Positions 23,612-37,596 are shown, counted from the first letter of the stretch. The stretch is 64,000 nucleotides of DNA from Brachynemurus nebulosus (GCA_035578155.1 JAPWDM010000005.1:24178877-24242876); one strand, 5' to 3'. The notes: generated by a model not told the origin, from the sequence alone. Translations and numbers: made by a program.

Positions 23612-24813
23612 TCGTCAAGTGCAAGTTGTACTTGCGCTAACCGTGTTCCGTACAATCAGTTGTTTCATCAGTGTTCCGTACAATCAGGAATTTTTTATAA
23701 CGGGATATGAAGGTGGATAAAATATTTTTCCTAATAAATAAATCTTATTCCTAAAGTATAACCTATTTTTTGATTTCAGAACGATCGTGTTCGTATGTGT
23801 CACATCGTGAACGTATGTGTCCGTACTGTTATATTTTAACCCTAGAATCATACGTTGGTCTACGAGAAACGTTAATCATACATCGACATCGTTTTGACGG
23901 ATGGACTTTTTACGGAGAGTTTTAGAGTTTATTTGCAAAAAACATTTTTTTTGACATAACAATACTACAAAAGGGAACAAAATATTTAAAAAAATTGGAT
24001 TTGGAAAAATTTCTTAATGTAAATATTTATTAATTTTTTTAATCTTTTTATCAAAGCATATTTTCATTATAAAAATTAAAAAATAGATAAATACATCAAT
24101 TGTAATAATTAATTTATGAACTATTATGAGTCAGTGGACATGTGTGACTTTACAGAATGTGAAATTTCTCAGTCATAAATATTCCTATAGATATGTAGTT
24201 ATTTCCCCATTAGGCACATTTGTAAATTTTCTAAAATTTGTTAGTAATTTTTCGAATAAGATCTCAAAAAATAATAAAAATTAAAATATTTTCCACAAAA
24301 TAAATTGTTAATCTTTTATTAAGTCATTCGAAATACATTCTGTAGTTTTCGATTCAATATATTAAAACTTCAGTATTATGTCGTCTCTATAAGTCAAACA
24401 GCTGTAATCATCTTTCACATTATCATAATCATTGAATAAATTAATTATAACATCCATATCTTTAATAAGTTTTAAAAAAATTAGGAAAACTTTTATACGT
24501 AGTGTACAAAATCTTCAAAAAAAGCATACGTTAATCATACATCGACGTCCTTTTGACGGACACTATTTCAATACAAACAGAACGACAATGACTATAAACA
24601 AAATAAATATATGTGGTGTGTTATAATAACAAATAAGTTAGATAACAGAAATCTTACAGCAAACAAGTAACAACAAGTCGTAGTATTGGAGCAGGTAGAG
24701 AAGTTCGTACGTTGTTTTGACGTGTACGTATGATTCTAGGGTTAAGAAGTTTTAGTTATGACCACTGATTGTGAGGAACATTACTTAGTGCGTGTCAAAC
24801 ACGCACTTGACGA
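23612..24813 (+). mobile_element. 1.2-kb Helentron-like element with hairpin at each end
   Basis: The 5' end TCGTCAAGTGC runs into a hairpin GCAAGT-tgt-ACTTGC. The 3' end has hairpin GCGTGT-caa-ACACGC running into GCACTTGACGA, the exact complement of the 5' end. Subterminal blocks GTTCCGTACAATCAG and CTGATTGTGAGGAAC are also inverted. The 3' hairpin end is identical to that of the 5.45-kb elements. A piggyBac-like MITE occupies 902 bp of it, leaving about 300 bp of original element. No coding was seen. Confidence 0.78.
23840..24741. mobile_element. piggyBac-like MITE, 902 bp, perfect TTAA duplications
   Basis: TTAA at 23836-23839 is followed by CCCTAGAATCATACGT. The complement ACGTATGATTCTAGGG is followed by TTAA at 24742-24745. 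TTAA targets and CCCTAGAA-type ends are diagnostic of piggyBac. Internal blocks GTTAATCATACATCGAC and TTTTGACGGA also recur near both ends. No transposase remains. Confidence 0.93.
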
Positions 24814-24959
24814 ATTTTTTAACATAATATTTTATCAAGCATTTAATTCATTAAAATTTAAGAATGTATACTTCATTGCTTTAATGAAAATGAGTTTTGT
24901 TATTAATTTAGGTATATTTTAAAAGTACTGTATAAAATTTTAGGTTGAAATTCCGCACT

Positions 24960-25575
24960 ATGCTTGCTATAGCTACATGCGGCATCTATCCCAACAAAAA
25001 GGAGAGATGTCGCATTTAAAGTTGGTATAGATGCCGCATCATATTACATATTAAAAACATAGACTTACACCTTAATTATGCAATTTTGTTTTTTTGGACT
25101 GTAAATTATGCCACGTAAATATAAAAGATCCATTAGTGGATCAGGAAGAGCTCTGATATTAGTGAAGATAACGAAAACAATGATGATTGCAAGTAGATTG
25201 ACTGTTTTGAAAAGTACTCAGAAACAAAAAAAAAAAGTTGACTGGTTAAGATGTATAAAGTGCCAAAAATGGTTACATATGGTATGCATCATGTATGGAG
25301 ATGTGTGCAAAATACAAAAGTTTTAATATGAACTATGCGGCACCTTCTTTGATGCGGCATCTCTCCCATAGGTGTGGGAGAGACGCCGCTTTGCAGGCTC
25401 TACAAGAATGTTAATTATGAATCCTTTATGATTAAAAATTTGAAATTATTTATCAATAATTTTAAAGAATAATGTTTGCATTTATTGTGTGCCAAATTTC
25501 AAATCAATTAAATACATACTTTAAGAATTATCGAGTGTTTTCAAAATGTGCGGCATCTCTCCCGCATTCACCCTA
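24960..25575 (+). mobile_element. pogo-like derivative with repeated GCGGCATCTCTCCC motifs
   Basis: Motifs of the type GCGGCATCTMTCCC and their complements recur near 24978, 25003, 25033, 25352, 25372 and 25551. They include a hairpin around 25352-25390 (GGCATCTCTCCC ... GGGAGAGACGCC). The enclosed coding relic has pogo-like start and finish. The outer borders are uncertain; a further related pair lies near 26080-26110. Confidence 0.6.
25108..25326 (+). pseudogene. Internally deleted pogo-like transposase relic
   Basis: The 72-codon frame starts MPRKYKR, the usual start of pogo/Tigger-type helix-turn-helix proteins. It then jumps to DWLRCIKCQKWLH-x2-C, which resembles the C-terminal zinc-finger tail of insect pogo-like transposases. 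The DNA-binding and DDE regions between them are absent. It is therefore a non-functional deletion product. Confidence 0.6.
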
Positions 25576-25579
25576 GTAA

Positions 25580-26165
25580 TAAAAAGTTAAGTAATTGCTG
25601 ACCAATTTAATAGGAGTAGTGGAACCCTAAATTGATCAATTGTGACCAATTTACGATCTGTTAAATCAAATTTTTTAATAGACACTCATAGTCTAATTTT
25701 TCAGTTAATAGTAATAATCGGACATGTTATTAGTAATGGTGCGAAATATTTAGTGATATCTATCTCTTGAGCATACAAAAGAAACATGCTTCTGCAAAAA
25801 TAAGGTTTTTATACATTACCATGTACGAAAAACAATATAAAGCTCTCAGCCAAGGCCAATATTGATAGATACATAAAACTATATAAAAACAAAATAAATA
25901 AAAACTAATTTATTCTTCAAAAAAATATTTCACAAAAAAATTGAAAAATATTAAACAATTATATAGAATTTATTTCAACACCCTATGACTGACAAATTGG
26001 TTTTGAGGTTATAACCACGTGTGACATTTATATCTGAAAATCAGCATTACCAATCACTTGTAGCCACTACAGTAAGTGGTGCATCTCTTCTTCTGATGCG
26101 TCTCTCCCGAAATTACCATATACTTTCTTTAATTTTTAAACTTTTTGAAATAGGTGGCTAAAACA
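25580..26165. other. No gene recognised
   Basis: AT-rich, with a distant repeat of the GGTGCATCTCTTC / GCGTCTCTCCCG motif at its end, possibly the far terminus of the preceding pogo-like element. Confidence 0.35.
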
Positions 26166-26168
26166 TAA

Positions 26169-27011
26169 GGTAGCGGTTACACTGGATACGAATTGATCCG
26201 AAAATTTATTCGTAAGAATTCGTACGAGTTTATCCGAGTTAATACGAATTCAACAAATGCATACATTTAGACATGCGTGGTTACACTGCTTACGACACTT
26301 TCGTACGAGCTCGTACAACTTTTTGATACGACCAAAATATTTTGTTTTTTGATGCGAATTCGTACGAAAAAAATGATGGATTTAGAAAAAATAATCATTT
26401 TTGTTGAACAAAGGTATGGTCTTTAAGGGATCGAAAACATAAATACTGTCATAACAGAAAGTTAAATAAAAAATTGTAGAATGAGGTGGCAGAGGAAATG
26501 TTTAGATAATTTTTCAATTAAATATATTACGATATAATAAAACTAACCTAACCTAACAAAAACATTTTAAGTATGTGTAATGAATAACTAACTAAATATT
26601 GAAGCTGAAATTCAGTATATTTTAAAATATAATTGAATGTGACTTGTGACATGTTCAAGTACCCTAAAACTTTCTGTTCGTCTTGAAAAATTTCTTCCAA
26701 GCAATTCCAGAACTCAGATTTTTTTGCTCTACATGAATAATAAATAATCGTTTACCCAGAGTTGTTTGTTTTCTATAATTAGAAATTTTGGAAACGATGA
26801 TTCTAATAAATAAGATTCGGTAGCTGGATCCATTGTTTGATATCATGCAATATGTATTAACGGTTTTCAGTTTAAATTTAAATACGAATTCGTATTACGA
26901 TTCCGTATCCAATGTAACCACACAGTCGTACGAATGAATTTCGTACGAGCTCGTACGAATCAATTTTCGTACGAATTCGTATCCAATGTAACCGCAGTCT
27001 AACCGCTACTG
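26169..27011 (-). mobile_element. PIF/Harbinger-like element, about 840 bp
   Basis: The left end GGTAGCGGTTACACTGGATA continues into ACGAATT-GATCCGAAAATT. The right end is the complement of GTAGCGGTTA-GACTGC-GGTTACATTGGATACG. Subterminal DNA is packed with TTCGTACGA palindromes. The right end carries an extra 11 bp, so a clean duplication cannot be shown. The minus-strand HARBI1-like relic inside supports the superfamily. Confidence 0.75.
26597..26833 (-). pseudogene. HARBI1-like nuclease N-terminal relic, frameshifted
   Basis: The minus strand opens MDPATESYLLESSFPKF. A neighbouring frame gives KRLFIIHVEQKNLS, and a third gives SEFWNCLEEIFQDEQKVLGY then LNMSQVTFNYILK. Taken in order this follows the insect HARBI1 N-terminal pattern (W-V-H...EF-x-L...F-xx-F-RMS-xx-F). 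At least two frameshifts separate the parts and the catalytic domain is missing. Confidence 0.65.
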
Positions 27012-27096
27012 CATGTGATTTCAGTGAATATTTCATTATAAGCAGTCTACCGTATATATGTATATTAGTGTACATTTATAGGTATGTACAATAACA

Positions 27097-27100
<4 letters not shown>

Positions 27101-27181
<81 letters not shown>
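27101..27181. repeat. (TA)n microsatellite
   Basis: About 80 bp of uninterrupted TA. Confidence 0.95.
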
Positions 27182-27184
<3 letters not shown>

Positions 27185-27965
27185 GATACTAGCAACACCA
27201 AGTAAGAGGTCTATGTAAGAATCAGTTTCAGTGACCTGATAAACTAGCGTACGACTCTAGAGAGTGAGACAAAATATAGGAAGAAAAAATGTTAGAAAAA
27301 AAGATCATGGTTAATCGTCGTTTCGTGTGCACGGGAGCACAGGATCGAGACTAATCTCATCCCCGAAGCATTTATTAAACTAACAGCGGCGAGAAAATTG
27401 TGTTTGTATCGTGTTAGCCACAGTAGCGAGGGGATATCCTTGTAATCACACTTACGCTAAATTTGATTTAAACGTCTTTATTATCGGGATCATTTGGATG
27501 GAGTCGTTAACAAAGGGGAATATTTGAATGATAAATAGCAGGGTTTTTAATTCTTAAATAGCGTAGCAGAGGTGACGTTGCTAAAGGGTTAAATATCTGA
27601 AGAAATAATTTAAAATAAATTTGCAACATTCCAGTAATGCATAAGAATATTAATGATTGTAAATTAATGAATAATATAGCAAGTATAATTGCAACATTTG
27701 ATAATTGTAAATGATAATGAAAGACACACAAAGTTTAAAGCAGAAGTATTTTAATTAATGATTTATTTTAATAATAATTAGAAATAATTATAAAATTATT
27801 TAAATAAAATATATTTATAAAATTGTAAAAAATATAATAACAATTAAATTTTTATTGTTTTATAATTGATTGCCTGTAGAATCGACAGACATGTCCTTAT
27901 TACTTATTTGCTAACAACATTGCAAAAAAGATCAAGATCAGAATAATTTTGCCTCTTGTAACCAA
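27182..27965. other. Apparently unique sequence, no gene recognised
   Basis: 27190-27490 is less AT-rich than its surroundings and lacks element-like ends. No open frame with recognisable motifs was found. Host non-coding DNA is possible. Confidence 0.35.
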
Positions 27966-27967
27966 AT

Positions 27968-28710
27968 GGATGTCTGCGCGATAACTCTCGAACGACGCAT
28001 TCAATTGTTATCAAATTTGGTGAAAAGGTCAAAAGTCTTACAAACCTTTACATGAATTCCTCGGTCAGACAGGTTCGATTATTAGAAGCTTAAATTTTAG
28101 CCATTTTTTGAAGTTTTTTTTTGGTGATTTCTTGCAAAAATTGGCCAGAACACTATCGAAAACGGTGTGAAATAAACTACGTAAAATAAGCTTTTGAGCC
28201 ACTGTTCTAAGTGAACTAGTTTTTGAGAAAGATTAATAAGTTTGCTGACGCTCTTTACGATAAATGCTTCATCATTTTTGTCATTACAACAATATTTATA
28301 TCTATATCATTTTTCAAAATAATTAATAAAGGTTAAAATCTTTTCAAGAACGCGTCATCACCGATTTTGAAAATTTTTTCACTGTTATAGAGTTAAACTG
28401 TTCTAGATGGATATAGATTATATATAAGTTCCAAAAGCGCCAAAAATAAACTACTCAGCTTTTGAAAATTTTTTCACACTTAAAAAGTAAAACAATTTTA
28501 ATTGGATATAAGCTATATTATATGAGATCCACCACGATCCTGGGGACGCATAAGTGTCAAAAGTTTACTATTTAACCGATTTTAAAAACTTTTTCACTGT
28601 TAGAGAGTTAAACTATTTTTGATCGATACAGTTTGTATATGAGATTCGTCAGTGTCTAATCTTTGAAAATTTACTTTGTTACGAAGATTCTGCGATATAG
28701 GGATATTTTT
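27968..28710 (+). repeat. Dispersed repeat family A, 740-bp copy
   Basis: It starts near GCGATAACTCTCGAACGACG and passes TCAAATTTGGTGAAAAGGTC. Three to four subunits follow with the phrase AACTTTTTCACTGTTAGAGAGTTAAAC, near 28375, 28470 and 28590. It finishes with a diverged GATTCTGCGATATAGGGATA. The same internal subunits appear in the reverse copies within the Helentrons. Confidence 0.7.
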
Positions 28711-28769
28711 TATGTAAACTTATTTTTAATTCCAGAATATTATACATTTGTCTATAAAATTATACTTTG

Positions 28770-29589
28770 ACTAGCTGACCCAGCCACACGTTGCTGTGGC
28801 TCAGTAGTTATAATTGATTGAATTAATTTTTTCTTATCATTTTGATACAATCAAATCAATATTTACTAATAAAGCTTAAAATAGTTTAGACAATTTTAAA
28901 TCATATTGGATTGAGAATAGGCGCGAGAATAAAGTGCTTCGCTGGGCTTGCTAAACAATTCAAAATTCTATAAAAGGTTAATTCCATGTAATGCTTCGCT
29001 CCGCTCGCCATACGACTCGAAAGTAACCATTAATATATCTAATTTTCACACTCTGAGATTTTTCCATAGATTTCCCATATTGATGGTTTTAGATACACTG
29101 CACAGTTATAAAACAATACACACTATAATAATAATAGTATATTGTACAATAAGTGGGAAAAATGGCTTATTTCTTACGTATTTTACACTATATTTTTTCT
29201 ACAAAAACATTTTTTTCGTAAAATTTACATTCATATTTATTTAAATAAATAGTAAAATTTTTTATTAATTTATGTCAATTGTAAAAGGTGTTCAAATTTT
29301 TGCCAAAGCATACTTTGAAACTATGGAAACAAAAAGCAATAACAAACATACGTATGTATGTTTTCAGATTTATATAGATTTTAAGTATACAAAATAGTAT
29401 GTATATTGTTATTAAAGCATTTAATTTTCAAAAAAGAAATACTAAGGTAAATAATTGAGATAAAAATTATCCTATATTTTAAGTTGGACCAAATTACAAA
29501 TAGTTACCAAATTTGATCAAAATCGGTTCAGTAGTTTCGGAGTTTATCGTAGCCAAACATTGTGACATGAGATTTATATATATATAGAT
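28770..29589 (+). mobile_element. Non-LTR-type insect repeat
   Basis: It opens CTAGCTGACCCAGCCACACG and closes with ATCAAAATCGGTTCAGTAGT, then TTATATATATATAGAT. This head and tail pair is a widespread dispersed repeat pattern in insects. The interior is AT-rich and uncoding. Confidence 0.65.
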
Positions 29590-31188
29590 TAACTTAATCT
29601 AGTTAGTCTGTAACAGCAATTTGCCTACCCGTGGCAATGATATAGAAATTGAATGATTTGTCTGACGTTAGTTATCCATTTCATGAACCGTCTGAAATAT
29701 AATGACATAGCTACTTTTCAACGATGTTCACCGCGCAACAAATTGTTCATCGGTAGAATTATTCATGCTACAATAAACATATTATATATTAGATTCTTTG
29801 AATTAATTATTGTATTAATTGTTAATTAATAAATATAAATAATATAATTTATACGACATAATGAGAGTTGCAATCCGCAACTTGCATTGAAAACTTGTTT
29901 CGTTTTAATTAGAATAGAACAAAAAAAAAAACAAACAATTATCAACTAATGAGTAACATATAATTAATTAATTTCTGTAGTTTAGCATAATTTATTTATA
30001 CATTCATATTAATAGATCAGTACCTACACAGGAATTGCCTAGGAAAATACAGTCTCGAGAAATAAATAAAAATTTAAAAAAAAAAATGTTTCAGAAGTTA
30101 TAGTCGATGATGTTAGATGTAACGTAACCCATTTTAGCGAATTTTCGGACCTACACAAAAGGGCGCCTACTCAAAGGCCATCATGTGGGAAGTGTCCCGG
30201 AGCCTGCACAGAAGTAAATCCGGCCTTGTTTATATATATTTTACTTAATAAAATGCATATAGAATAAATTAATGAACAAAAAAATTAAAATTTTACAAAA
30301 TTAATAAGAAATTAATTTTTTCGCACACGAGGCCGCATTGGAACGAACCGCTTTAGAGTTTACTTTTACTCACACAGATTAACTTGTGGAATAAAGCTGG
30401 TCCACATGTTTGGGTGAATTTAACTTGTCTTGGCATTGATTTCGGTTTTGAAGGTAATATAAGAATGTATGTAGATGGTGATATAAAATATATTTAATCA
30501 CTTTATGAAAAAAAAAAAAAAAAATTGGAATTTTCTTTAGTTCTAAAAACATTTCTTTCCTTGAAATGTGATACTATTTGAAAGTTTTCTACTCAACACT
30601 CCTATCATCTATGAAAAATAAATATTTTGTTAATTTTTTATGAAGCCTTTTTTGACACGTATTATAGTTGTTTTTTATTGTTACTTACGTATTTCCCGGA
30701 GCCTGCTTTTACATAGAACATACTGTATAACAATTTATGTGTGTTATTTTATTTTTGTTATTTATTTTTAATACTTTATTAATAAATCAAGCTTTAAAGT
30801 AAATTAACATTACTTATTATTATTAAAAAGAATAACAAAGTAACCACATAGTATCAAAGTGTTCATCGCTTTCAAAAATCATCCCGTTTCTGTGTGCGTG
30901 TGCTTCTTTTTCTATACATACATACATATATGTTGTGTGTTAATTTGCTATAATAAATATTCATTTTATTTATGCAAATTTTAATAATAAGCGGTTAATT
31001 AATTATGATTCGCAAATGTGTTAAACTTAACGATATTTTTATGCAAATATTGATAGAGAAATATGATATCAGTATGATGTAGAATTGTAGAGCAACAATT
31101 CGCCATTGATGCCAAAAAGCTTAAAAAATTGTACACTAGAGACTAAAACTTTTTAAACACTTATTTAATTTTTTGAAATACATACGTA
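29590..31188. other. No gene recognised
   Basis: Mostly AT-rich. 30120-30235 is GC-richer (GGGCGCCTACTCAAAGGCC, GTGTCCCGGAGCCTGC), and CCCGGAGCCTGC recurs near 30697. This hints at a decayed repeat. Confidence 0.35.
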
Positions 31189-32127
31189 GGGGAAGGCTCG
31201 CTATAGTGGCCCAGGCAGGTAAAGTGGTCACCACTAGTTTGCAAATGAACTAATAGCTGTCATCTCTTGTTATTTAGTTTAAATTATAGATTGACAGTTT
31301 ACATAGTGTCACGGTGCATATCAACTCGTTAGGTGTTACTTAGAAAATTTTATTTAAAAAAAAGTGTTTCTTGTGCCCTCTGATCTAAGGTAAGTACTTA
31401 CAAATATTGTGTAAAATATATTGTATTATGAATACTTGGTTTTTGTGAATATTCCCTGTGTCTGTTGTAGTTCTGAAGTAATTAATTTTATAATAAACAA
31501 TTATGAATCATACGTTGGGCGGAACTTATTTCAGTTTTCCTATTTTACTTAGTTTCGGGTAATGTGGCCCACTATGTATAAAGGTAAAGTGGCCCAGTGG
31601 ATCTAGTGGTGGTACCAGAATTTTGGCCGGAATCAATAGCAGAAGATGGCTGAGTACGATGTACGATATGCAAAAGATGTGTCTATGAAGTCTGCTTTGG
31701 TTGCAATGAGGAAGATGGCGATTTTACTTGTGAGTTTTGATCTAAAAATAAATAGTTACCATCTGAGTACTTTGGATAATTAAAAATTGTTTTTATGATT
31801 GCTAACTAGTAGCAAATGGTAATATTTTTGATTAAAAATTGTAATTTCATCTAAAAATTAAAAAGTCAGTTTTAATCTATGTTAATTTTAATATTAATAA
31901 TACTATGCCACTTTACCTACCCAAGGTGAGTAATGTGGTCATTTTGTCACTTACGAAATAATTGATAATTTTTTATTACTGTGAATATGTAAACCGTATG
32001 TATATTATAAAATAAAGACTTTATTAAATTTGCAATTGTATTATATTAAGAAATATCAATTAATTAAAACCGTTTAGAAAATATATCAATTCAAACCTTA
32101 GAGTAGCCACATTGCCCTACATTCCCC
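31189..32127 (+). mobile_element. TA-flanked pogo/mariner-type element, 939 bp
   Basis: TA precedes GGGGAAGGCTCGCTATAGTG, and the complement of GGGGAATGTAGGGCAATGTG is followed by TA. Additional TAAAGTGGCCCA-type phrases are repeated inside in both orientations (near 31215, 31565, 31590 and 31910). A zinc-finger relic of pogo-type transposase is contained in it. Confidence 0.8.
31624..31740 (+). pseudogene. C-terminal zinc-finger relic of a pogo-like transposase
   Basis: The frame reads WPESIAEDG, an in-frame stop, then VRCTICKRCVYEVCFGCNEE and DGDFTCEF before the final stop. The order of Cys pairs fits the PHD-like tail of insect pogo-type transposases. The preceding domains are deleted. 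Confidence 0.6.
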
Positions 32128-32583
32128 TATTTTGTACTGTATCATTTGTTTACGTCATCGATGACTTGGTTATCTTTTCTGTCGAATCGATTTATGTGAA
32201 TGTTTTGTTGTCTCTATTTCACTTATTGTAATTGTTCTCTCTTTGTTTTTGTTGTCTCAATTTAAATTAAATTATTAATTTAAAGCTTATTTCATTTTGA
32301 TTAATTAAAATAGATTTATTTTATTTGTTTATCGTAAAAACAAATGAGCAAATGATGAATTTAAACAAAATAAATTTTATTATTATTTTGGCATTAATTC
32401 AATTTTACAATAAAATGTGTACATATAAACGAACAGTAATAATGAGTGTACCACAATGAATCAGTATTATACGTAATACTGACTGAGACAATAATTTATT
32501 AACCTGATTAATCAAATATAATAGTTAAACTTAGCTAAGTATATTATATTGCAGTATTAAAAGGACATTTTTGTAATAAACAA

Positions 32584-32640
32584 GACGTGAAGTGCAAGTT
32601 GTACTTGCTCAAATAGTGTTCCGTACAGTCAGTGGTTTCT
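32584..32640 (+). mobile_element. Solo 5' end related to the 1.2-kb Helentron
   Basis: GACGTGAAGTGC, hairpin GCAAGT-tgt-ACTTGC, then GTGTTCCGTACAGTCAG closely follow 23612-23660. No companion 3' hairpin is seen downstream, so this is a truncated end. Confidence 0.65.
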
Positions 32641-33918
32641 ATGGATTTAGTGTAATATGTAGCAGATTTTGTGCATTTCCTAGGCTACTTTGTCTGTTTT
32701 CGCTTACCAAAAAGACGCTTTATCATGTATTTGGTGATTTGGGTGAGGGAGGACTATTTTCCCGAAATCTTCCTTGAAAGTCGAAAAGATTTTTATACTT
32801 TACAAATAGTAATTGCAAAATGACATCACTGAATGTATCAACCTTCGCTACCTGTTTCTCTTTCAATAATTTTACGTCAACAAATTATTTAAATTTAATA
32901 TTACTGTTATTTTTTTATTGGGTATTTTGAATCTGTTATTTCCATAGATATGTTAAAATTTGTTTTACAAATTTAAATAATATTCAGGTGCAGAAATTGT
33001 AATATGTACTTATATTTTTTGTGTAAAGATTTATCAATTATTCATGCTTCTCTAATTTCTTGAACTCAATTTGTAAAAAAATTTACTAAAATACCCGCTC
33101 AACATAACATACGTATTATAATAATTTAAGTGTTAAATTGAAAATGGGTTAAATTGTCATAAGAAAAGTTTAAATTTGACATTTCTATTTTTTAACAATA
33201 TTATTTTCATGTCGGTTCTGTTTACTTTTCAATTCGATTTTACCCGAAAACTACTTATTTTCCGTGAAGGTCGCAACATTTTTAGTAGTTAATATACGCG
33301 TACTTGCTAGTGTATTTGTTTAAAAAATCTTTTGTGTTTGTTATCATGTAGCCTTTTTTGTAAAACAAATTTAAATAACCATTTTATTATACCCCTTTCC
33401 CCGTCCTTGTAGTAACTGTCACACGTGTGCTCCTCTATAGAGTTATTAAAGTCAATGGGTTGAGAATGAGATAACAACTAAATAACAATATCATATGACG
33501 ATATATTCCAACGATATACGATAATAAATATATACGTAACAGGGTGTTATGATATTCTCCATTTTTTTCTTCCTCTAATGCTTCAATGAATTGATTTTGA
33601 TTATGTTTCGAAAAGTATGCAGTATATATGTGTATATTAAGTATATACTTACGAATATTGTTTAAAAATAGAGGAATAATGTAAAGAATGATTTTTTAAA
33701 ACTATTATTGCTTATTTTCGTATATTCAGCAAATTTATTCGAACAAAGCATTCATGTATATTGTTAGATAAAATGTTAAATGTAGCTTGGAAGGACGAGA
33801 ATTTGCTGAATGCTAAGAATTTGCTCGGATTTATGAAAGAAACGAGTAAAAATTCTCAAAATTTTAAGGCTAATATCATTGGACCATTGGACTTTCTTCA
33901 TCTGATGTCCAACGTGAC

Positions 33919-33920
<2 letters not shown>
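32641..33920. other. No gene recognised
   Basis: AT-rich with motif-free short open frames. The 98-codon frame at 33761-34057 runs into a TA tract and is not credible as a gene. Confidence 0.4.

Positions 33921-33921
<1 letters not shown>

Positions 33922-34002
<81 letters not shown>
33922..34002. repeat. (TA)n microsatellite, left of a MITE
   Basis: About 80 bp of pure TA, ending exactly where the inverted-repeat element begins. Confidence 0.95.
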
Positions 34003-35844
<1,842 letters not shown>

Positions 35845-35847
35845 TTA

Positions 35848-36248
35848 GGTCCGATTTGCATTAACGCTCCGCTCTCGGTACGATATTCTTACACAATAAA
35901 CAATGAGTGTATTCACATCATCGCTTTGATATCGGTCCGATATCAGTCATCAGTACCAGTCAGGTAATATTTTATCGGAGCGATATCAGACTTGTTATGG
36001 CTTGTACCTATAGTGTAAACACTTTTTTGATTCCACTCTACTCCGCTTGCATTCAGTTGTTATGAAAAGATGTTTGTATCGAACTGAGACCGAACTGGGA
36101 GCGTACCCAGAGCGGCATTATAATGTGAATAGAGAACGAATATGTACCAGCATGATATTAACACTGTAATGTGAACACAACAAGATTATATCGGAGCGAG
36201 ATTGGAGTGGGAGCGTACCGAGAGTGGAGCGCAAATGTAAATCGGGCC
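35848..36248. mobile_element. 401-bp Harbinger-like MITE with TTA duplications
   Basis: TTA at 35845-35847 precedes GGTCCGATTTGC then GCTCCGCTCTCGGTACG. The complement of GGCCCGATTTAC then GCTCCACTCTCGGTACG is followed by TTA at 36249-36251. Inner ATCGGAGCGA and GATATCGGTCCGATATC blocks are palindromic. No coding was seen. Confidence 0.88.
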
Positions 36249-36251
36249 TTA

Positions 36252-37370
36252 AGTATATTTTTGCAATACATGATATAGTATAATCATGTTTGTCAGTGCT
36301 ACTAGCACATATGTATGTTATTAATGTTACTGTCGGGGTTAATTACGTAATGATTGAGTTACCTATGTCTGTTAGCGTTATTAGATTTTCTGAAATTTTT
36401 CTCCGAGAAACCAAGACCAAAACTAAAACCAAGTTTGAGATTTATAAGACCAGACGCAGAGATTAAAAGTGTGTATGTGCCAACGAGACCAAAAACCAGA
36501 TTCTTAGTACAAGGAGGAGACCAAGACCTAAATTATTAGGATCTTGATCTTGGTATTAAATTTGTTTATCGCTAAAGACGACATTCAATCAAAAATTTGA
36601 ATTCAAATCACATTAGGACTTACGTTTAAGTTTAAATTTAAACCCATCTTTGAAACTAAAGTTTGTTTTCAATATAGTATTTTATTTAAGCTTATTTTAT
36701 CTTTGTCAACGGCACTGAATCACATATTTATGTAATCCAGCTTTTTAATTAAACACCCCAAACTGATAAGAATTCATGATAAGAAACATAACCAACAATA
36801 TCGTAATATATTATGTAACTTGGGTCTGATTAACTTGACAATATATTTTTATTCAAAAAAGTTATCCTGATTAGTGAATGAAGTACACACTGTTGTGAGT
36901 TGTGCAAACAAAGTATCAATCATTTTGAATCAATTAATTCTATTGTTCGGACTAACTATATGGCCCGTTTGACGGACGGACGGCTGTAGTTAAAAAGGGA
37001 ACCCTTCTCGTTCACAATGATCATTTACAACAGGCACATACATAATATAATAAAATAATAATATGACTAACTAACGTAGAAAGATAAGATTTCTACGTAT
37101 TTTTCTAGCTGTTTGTGTACGTTGTTGTCGAGATTCGAGAGCGAACGTTAGTTAATGTGTTTTGTTGACAATAAGAGTATTAGCTAACAATTATTTTACA
37201 GTTTTAAATATAATAGAGAACAATTAAATTGGTACCAGATCGGATGTCCTAAAATTATGGGCCGTACCGTGAGCCAAATCCATCACCATATCTTCCGGTT
37301 TTTTTCCAGAATATGTTTATGACAATCGATTGAGCTTGGATGGCAGATAGTATGAAAAGTTGGCTTTATT
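36252..37370. other. No gene; decayed CAAGACC-type repeat at 36390-36560
   Basis: 36400-36550 contains AACCAAGACC/ACCAAGACC-like phrases and ends GATCTTGATCTTGG, resembling a decayed relative of the hAT MITEs at 37379 and 38083. The rest shows nothing codable. Confidence 0.45.
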
Positions 37371-37378
37371 CTAACAAC

Positions 37379-37596
37379 TAGTGATGAGCAAAATTAGTCT
37401 TGGTCTTGAATTTTTTGGAGGACCGTGGAAAAAATTCGCTAATAAAAAATGTAAGAAAGTGCAAGATTTTTTAATAAGACCAAGACCAAGACTAAGACTC
37501 AGACTGCTCTAGCAAGACCAAGACCAAGATCCTTAATGCAAGAACAAGACCAAGACTGCCAAGTCTTGGTCTTGGTCTTGCATTTGCTCATCACTA
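37379..37596. mobile_element. 218-bp hAT MITE, perfect 8-bp duplication
   Basis: It starts TAGTGATGAGCAAA and ends TTTGCTCATCACTA. CTAACAAC is present exactly on both sides (37371-37378 and 37597-37604). The interior is dominated by AAGACC hexamers, read as GGTCTT near the ends. Confidence 0.93.
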
